From the NCBI GenBank assembly GCA_027624995.1, contig JAQBTI010000089.1:1-8546 (forward strand): a stretch of DNA of 8,546 bases, in the 5' to 3' direction. This DNA comes from Chloroflexota bacterium. Lineage in GTDB: Bacteria > Chloroflexota > Dehalococcoidia > Lucifugimonadales > CATQGZ01. Both the position numbers and the translations under genes were made by a program. Below, one piece after another: positions 5,104 through 8,546 of this stretch. The notes under the pieces were generated by a model. That model ran no database searches and was not told the origin of the DNA. It saw only the letters and a list, made by a program, of their open reading frames with translations. How positions within the stretch are numbered: position 1 is the stretch's first letter; each line of letters starts with the position of its first letter.

Positions 5104-6588
5104 TTGCCCGAACCAGAGAGCGAGCTAATCAAGGGCCGCCTGGCCAAACTCGACAGGCTCCGGGCCCGGGGGATCGACCCCTACCCGCCCAGGTACCGCC
5201 GCTCCCACACGTCCCAGCAAGCTATGGACCTGTTCGCGTCGATCGACACCCCTGACGCCCAAGAGCCTCGAACAGAACCAGTATCGGTCGGTGGCCGAGT
5301 TACGATCTTCCGGGGAATGGGAAAAGCCACGTTCGCCGATCTAGTGGACGGGTCCGGACGGATACAACTCCTCTTCCGACGAAACAACCTCCCCGAGACC
5401 TACGACCTCCTGGACGACCTCGACATAGGCGACTGGCTCGGCGCGACCGGCCCTGTCTTCAGGACCCGAGCAGGAGAGGTCACGGTCGAAGTCTTAGAGT
5501 TCACCGTCCTTAGCAAGTCCATACGTCCTCTTCCGGAGAAATGGCACGGCCTCACCGATTTGGAGAGCCGGTACCGTCAGCGCTACCTGGACCTGATCTC
5601 GAACGAAGGGTCGCGCGGCATCGCGGTCCTTCGAAGCCGGCTCGTAAAAGCGATTCGTCGCTTCATGGACGAACGGGGATTCATCGAGGTCGAAACGCCT
5701 ACCCTGGTACCGGTGGCCGCCGGAGCGAATGCCCGTCCCTTCGCGACACACCACAACGCCTTGGACCAGGGGCTTTTCCTGCGCATCGCCCACGAGCTCT
5801 ATCTCAAGAGACTCATCGTCGGCGGACTCGAAAAGGTCTTCGAGATCGGAAAGGTATTCCGCAACGAGGGCATCGACCTCATGCACAACCCAGAGTTCAC
5901 GATGCTGGAGAGCTACGAGGCCTTCGCCGACTACAACGACGTAATGGGCATGGTCGAAGCCCTGGTATACGAACTGGCCCGGGATGTGCTGGGCTCACCC
6001 GTAGTCAAGTACGGAGGCCACGAGATCGACTTTTCTCCGCCGTGGCCTCGGCTGGACCTTTGCAGCCAGATCGGTGAGCGGTCCGGAATTGACATTCTTG
6101 AGTTGACCGACATCGAATCCTTAAAGACCGCCATGAAATCGGCGGGCGTCGACGTCAGCCAGCAACGAAGCTGGGGAGGATTGGTCGACAAGCTAATCTC
6201 CACGAGGGTAGAGCCTCACCTCATCCAGCCCTCTTTCTTGGTGGACTACCCGGTCGAGATGTCGCCGCTGGCCAAGAAGCGGTCGGACAATCCTCGGCTG
6301 GTAGAACGCTTCGAGGGGTTCGTGGCGGGTGGCGAAATCTGCAACGCGTTCACCGAGCTCAACGACCCGGTTGACCAGCGGGCAAGGTTCGAGGAGCAAG
6401 AAGCCCTTCGGGTGCAGTTCGAGGACGAGGAGACCGACCGTCTGGACGAGGACTATCTCGTCGCTATGGAGCACGGCATGCCGCCTACCGGCGGTCTTGG
6501 AATCGGCATCGACCGGCTGGTAATGCTACTGTCGGCCCAGACCTCGATCCGAGAGGTCGTCCTCTTCCCCCAGCTCCGCAGCCGATAG
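5104..6588 (+). CDS. lysS: Lysyl-tRNA synthetase, class II
   Basis: LysRS charges tRNA-Lys with lysine using ATP, in the cytosol. The product is 494 residues, close to bacterial class II LysRS (about 490-505). The N-terminal OB-fold anticodon-binding domain covers roughly residues 55-140 (VSVGGRVTIFRGMGKATFADL, then GRIQLLFRR). The catalytic core has class II motif 1 around RGFIEVETPTLVPVAAGANA (191-210), motif 2 around FEIGKVFRNEGIDLMHNPEF (246-265) and motif 3 GGLGIGIDRLVMLL (about 463-476). The chain ends SIREVVLFPQLR, typical of the family. The arginines in FRNE and GIDR are present, so the enzyme looks intact. TTG is the start codon, supported by GGAGG nine bases upstream. The gene follows greA by 23 bp and is probably co-transcribed; a weak hairpin follows at 6608-6628. 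Confidence 0.97.
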   Translation: MPEPESELIKGRLAKLDRLRARGIDPYPPRYRRSHTSQQAMDLFASIDTPDAQEPRTEPVSVGGRVTIFRGMGKATFADLVDGSGRIQLLFRRNNLPETYDLLDDLDIGDWLGATGPVFRTRAGEVTVEVLEFTVLSKSIRPLPEKWHGLTDLESRYRQRYLDLISNEGSRGIAVLRSRLVKAIRRFMDERGFIEVETPTLVPVAAGANARPFATHHNALDQGLFLRIAHELYLKRLIVGGLEKVFEIGKVFRNEGIDLMHNPEFTMLESYEAFADYNDVMGMVEALVYELARDVLGSPVVKYGGHEIDFSPPWPRLDLCSQIGERSGIDILELTDIESLKTAMKSAGVDVSQQRSWGGLVDKLISTRVEPHLIQPSFLVDYPVEMSPLAKKRSDNPRLVERFEGFVAGGEICNAFTELNDPVDQRARFEEQEALRVQFEDEETDRLDEDYLVAMEHGMPPTGGLGIGIDRLVMLLSAQTSIREVVLFPQLRSR

Positions 6589-6607
6589 CCCCGCGGCTCA
6601 GAAAACC

Positions 6608-6628
6608 TCCTCTCCCTCCGCGAGAGGA
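6608..6628 (+). terminator. Weak hairpin after lysS, possible terminator
   Basis: TCCTCTC (6608-6614) pairs perfectly with GAGAGGA (6622-6628) around a 7-nt loop, 20 bp after the lysS stop. Only TTT (6629-6631) follows, so it would be a poor intrinsic terminator. The remaining sequence to 6706 shows AAGGAG before the next gene but no convincing promoter. Confidence 0.35.
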
Positions 6629-6706
6629 TTTAGGTGAGAGCTCCTGCATCCATTCGCACAACGCCCGCGTCTAACCGTATGACGGCACACACTACAAGGA
6701 GCACGC

Positions 6707-7216
6707 ATGTCAGAGACCACCGACTTCCGCAAGGCCAAGGACGGGTTCATGGCCACCGACCATCAATCGCCGCTAACTGACGAGCAGAGAAGGGACTTTC
6801 GCGGCCTCAACTACTACGACGAGGATCCCGCGCTAAGGCTGGAGCTCAAGCTGGAGGAATTCGAAGACCAGGAACCGATCGAGATGCAGACGAGTACCGG
6901 CGATGTTGCCAGGTACGTCCGACTCGGGCGGGTCTCGTTCACTGTGGGCGGAGAGGAGGCAGCGCTGACCGTGTTCGGAGACGATCACGGCCACGAACTC
7001 TTCCTGCCCTTTGCCGACACCACCAGCGGCGAAGGCACCTACGCTGCTGGCAGGTATCTCGACGTCCAGAGAGCGCACGGCGGCAGGCTGCTGGTCGATT
7101 TCAACCATGCCTACAATCCATACTGCGCCTACAACGAATCCTGGAGCTGCCCCCTCACCCCGTTCGAGAATCGGCTCACCGTACCCGTCCGCGCCGGCGA
7201 GAAGGATTTCAAGTAA
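6707..7216 (+). CDS. DUF1684 family protein
   Basis: A 169-residue predicted cytosolic protein without signal peptide or membrane segments. The C-terminal half carries the family's hallmark sequences: FADTTSGEGTYAAGRYLD (102-119) and DFNHAYNPYCAYNESWSCPL (131-150), then ENRL and the terminal VPVRAGEK. These Tyr/Cys/Trp-rich conserved segments suggest a structured binding site, but the family has no established biochemical function that I know of, and I assign none. ATG 6707 has AAGGAG (6696-6701) five bases upstream. An internal ATG at codon 15 is possible but lacks such support. It follows lysS by 118 bp and converges on ileS, whose stop is 17 bp away. The association with these housekeeping genes may be only positional. 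Confidence 0.88.
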   Translation: MSETTDFRKAKDGFMATDHQSPLTDEQRRDFRGLNYYDEDPALRLELKLEEFEDQEPIEMQTSTGDVARYVRLGRVSFTVGGEEAALTVFGDDHGHELFLPFADTTSGEGTYAAGRYLDVQRAHGGRLLVDFNHAYNPYCAYNESWSCPLTPFENRLTVPVRAGEKDFK

Positions 7217-7235
7217 AGCGCAACTTGGTTGGCTT
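7216..7235. terminator. Compact hairpin shared by two convergent stop codons
   Basis: AAGC-G-CAAC (7216-7224, one-base bulge at 7220) pairs with GTTG-GCTT (7228-7235) around the loop TTG, giving eight base pairs. The left arm starts on the last base of the DUF1684 TAA; the right arm ends within the ileS stop (TTA 7234-7236 on this strand). A pyrimidine-rich, T-containing stretch (ATTCTTCCTTTG) follows on the + strand. It is the only candidate terminator in the 17-bp gap, but it is short and its T-tract is imperfect. Confidence 0.4.
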
Positions 7236-8546
7236 ATTCTTCCTTTGAAAGTCCCAGGATGACCTCCATATCGTCAATCTTGTGGGTCTCCACGTGCGCC
7301 CCCTCCGGGGGCTCCTGATCGAAGAGGTTTCGGGAAAGAGTCTCCTGTTTGACGTACTCAGAGTGAACTGACAGCACGTGGCGGAGATCATCACCGACTT
7401 GGTAGAAGGCGTTGATATGGTCGGAGATCTCGAATCCGGCGTCGCGCCGCATGTTTTGTACCCGGTGCACCAGTTCCCTGGCCAGACCCTCCAGCCTTAA
7501 CTCTTCTGTCACATCGGTGGTAACGGCGACCGTGTAGCCGCCCTCGGATGCGACGGAGTAACCATCCATGTCTACCGTTGAAACCAAAACCTCGTCCGGC
7601 TCCAACGAGTAGCCCTCGAGTTCAATCGGCCGCCCGGCGCTTACGAGCTCCCGGATTTCTCCCGGATTCCTCTCTGATAATTGACGGTTTATGGTTGATA
7701 CGTCTTTCCCGTACTTGGGGCCTAAGGCAGGCAGATTGGGTCTGACCTCGAACTCGACCACCGAGCCAGCGTCTTCCAGCGCCGCGACCTCTTTGACGTT
7801 CAGTTCGTCCTGCAACTGCGGGGCAATCTGGGAAAGTAGTTCGCCCTCCTGGGATGTCCTCGCTATTACCATGGCACGCGCGAGCGGTTGGCGCACCTTT
7901 ATTCCCGCCCTGCTTCGGGCGCTCCGGCCAAGGCTCGACAGCCGCATGGCCAGCCGTGTGGCCTCGGACAGGCGTTCGTCGACTTTCGACCCGTCTGCCT
8001 CTGGATAGTCGTCCAGGTGCACGCTTTCACGGCCGCTCCGCGCGCCAACCAGGTTCTGGTACATCGACTCCGTCATAAAGGGCACGAACGGGGCCATGAG
8101 CTTGGTTAGAGACACAAGGCATTCATACAGGGTGGCGTAGGCAGACAGCTTGTCAGCGTCGTCCGTCGCGTTCGCGCCGCCCACCAGGCCGCTCTTCCAG
8201 AAGCGCCGCCTGCTTCTTCGTACGTACCAGTTGGAAAGAAACTCCACAAACTCTTCGACAGCCCGTGCGCCCCGTTCAGGCTCGAACGAGTCGAGCGCAT
8301 CCGTGACCTCGGCCGTGAGAGTGTTGAGTTCTGAGATAATCCACCTGTCGAGTTCGGCTCGGTCAGACACCTCAGGAGCAGCCACCGCCGGATCGTACTG
8401 ATCTATGTTGGCGTAGGTCACGAAGAAGGAATAGACGTTCCACAGGGGGATCATGAACTGGCGACGCACGTCATCTGCCACCCCGAAGCCGAAGTTCAGG
8501 TTTGCGGCGGGGGTGTGGCGCGAGTAGAGCCAGCGCATGGCATCGG
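7234..8546 (-). CDS. ileS: Isoleucyl-tRNA synthetase (type 2), C-terminal part
   Basis: IleRS charges tRNA-Ile in the cytosol. About 437 C-terminal residues are visible; the gene runs off the right edge, so the HIGH and KMSKS motifs and the editing domain lie outside. The fragment opens with DAMRWLYSRHTP, the segment that normally follows the KMSKS loop. It continues into the class Ia anticodon-binding helical domain: WNVYSFFVTYANID, then DRWIISELNTL, FEPERGARAVEEFVEFLSNW, YVRRSRRRFW and LAPFVPFMTESMYQNL. The C-terminus (SRAGIKVRQPLARAMV; LARELVHRVQNMRRDAGFEI) matches the DUF5915-type extension of type-2, eukaryote-like IleRS. No Cys-rich zinc finger, typical of type-1 bacterial IleRS, is present. 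The family assignment is secure; the type-2 subclass is a confident inference. It converges on the DUF1684 gene. Confidence 0.95.
   Translation of the reverse strand, partial: DAMRWLYSRHTPAANLNFGFGVADDVRRQFMIPLWNVYSFFVTYANIDQYDPAVAAPEVSDRAELDRWIISELNTLTAEVTDALDSFEPERGARAVEEFVEFLSNWYVRRSRRRFWKSGLVGGANATDDADKLSAYATLYECLVSLTKLMAPFVPFMTESMYQNLVGARSGRESVHLDDYPEADGSKVDERLSEATRLAMRLSSLGRSARSRAGIKVRQPLARAMVIARTSQEGELLSQIAPQLQDELNVKEVAALEDAGSVVEFEVRPNLPALGPKYGKDVSTINRQLSERNPGEIRELVSAGRPIELEGYSLEPDEVLVSTVDMDGYSVASEGGYTVAVTTDVTEELRLEGLARELVHRVQNMRRDAGFEISDHINAFYQVGDDLRHVLSVHSEYVKQETLSRNLFDQEPPEGAHVETHKIDDMEVILGLSKEE

Noticed and set aside
5541..6077. 178-codon open frame inside lysS on the same strand
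   Set aside because: It is an out-of-frame shadow of lysS, rich in Arg/Pro/His, as expected from GC-rich codons read in the wrong frame.
1..8546. CRISPR array, tRNA gene, insertion sequence or prophage remnant
   Set aside because: I saw no regularly spaced direct repeats, tRNA-like cloverleaf, transposase or phage gene on either strand by eye.

Overview
The window reads as chromosomal DNA of a moderately GC-rich bacterium. The best guess is a Chloroflexota member of the Dehalococcoidia/SAR202 type. That rests on the sequence style of CoaD (the GVYDAPPK segment), on a DivIVA/AtpF-like coiled-coil gene next to coaD-rsmD, on greA-lysS adjacency, and on a type-2 IleRS. It is inference from family resemblance, not a search result. 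No CRISPR array, tRNA, rRNA, insertion sequence or phage gene is visible.

Layout. (1) Positions 1-2509, + strand, look like an accessory metabolic cluster. It holds the last 44 codons of a DUF1445/YcsI-family protein, then 14 bp later a DUF4392 (D-glutamate cyclase C-terminal-like) protein, then a CehA/McbA-type PHP metallohydrolase. A 17-bp perfect inverted repeat (2579-2627) closes the cluster and separates it from the convergent genes. DUF1445 and DUF4392 are the two halves of the mammalian D-glutamate cyclase DGLUCY, so the first two genes look like a split version of that enzyme. (2) Positions 2634-4300, - strand, form a compact housekeeping operon: rsmD (16S rRNA m2G966 methyltransferase), coaD (phosphopantetheine adenylyltransferase; overlaps rsmD by 8 nt if it starts at TTG), and a coiled-coil DivIVA/AtpF-like gene broken by an apparent one-base deletion near 2921-2923. 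(3) Positions 4301-4606 are a divergent intergenic region. It carries a good sigma70-type promoter for greA and a hairpin plus T5 tract in the greA leader that resembles an attenuator. (4) Positions 4607-6588, + strand, hold greA and lysS (class II LysRS, TTG start), 23 bp apart. (5) Positions 6707-7216, + strand, encode a DUF1684 protein. (6) Positions 7234-8546, - strand, are the C-terminal part of a type-2 isoleucyl-tRNA synthetase, whose N-terminus lies beyond the window. The DUF1684 gene and ileS converge with only 17 bp between them, and a small hairpin there touches both stop codons.

Most of the window is ordinary translation and transcription machinery, and I did not find a clear new multi-gene system. 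The points worth a second look are the split D-glutamate-cyclase-like pair beside a PHP hydrolase, the frameshift, two housekeeping enzymes with altered catalytic motifs (GreA tip GGTVDN; RsmD GAPY instead of DPPY), the greA-leader attenuator candidate, and the terminator shared by two stop codons.
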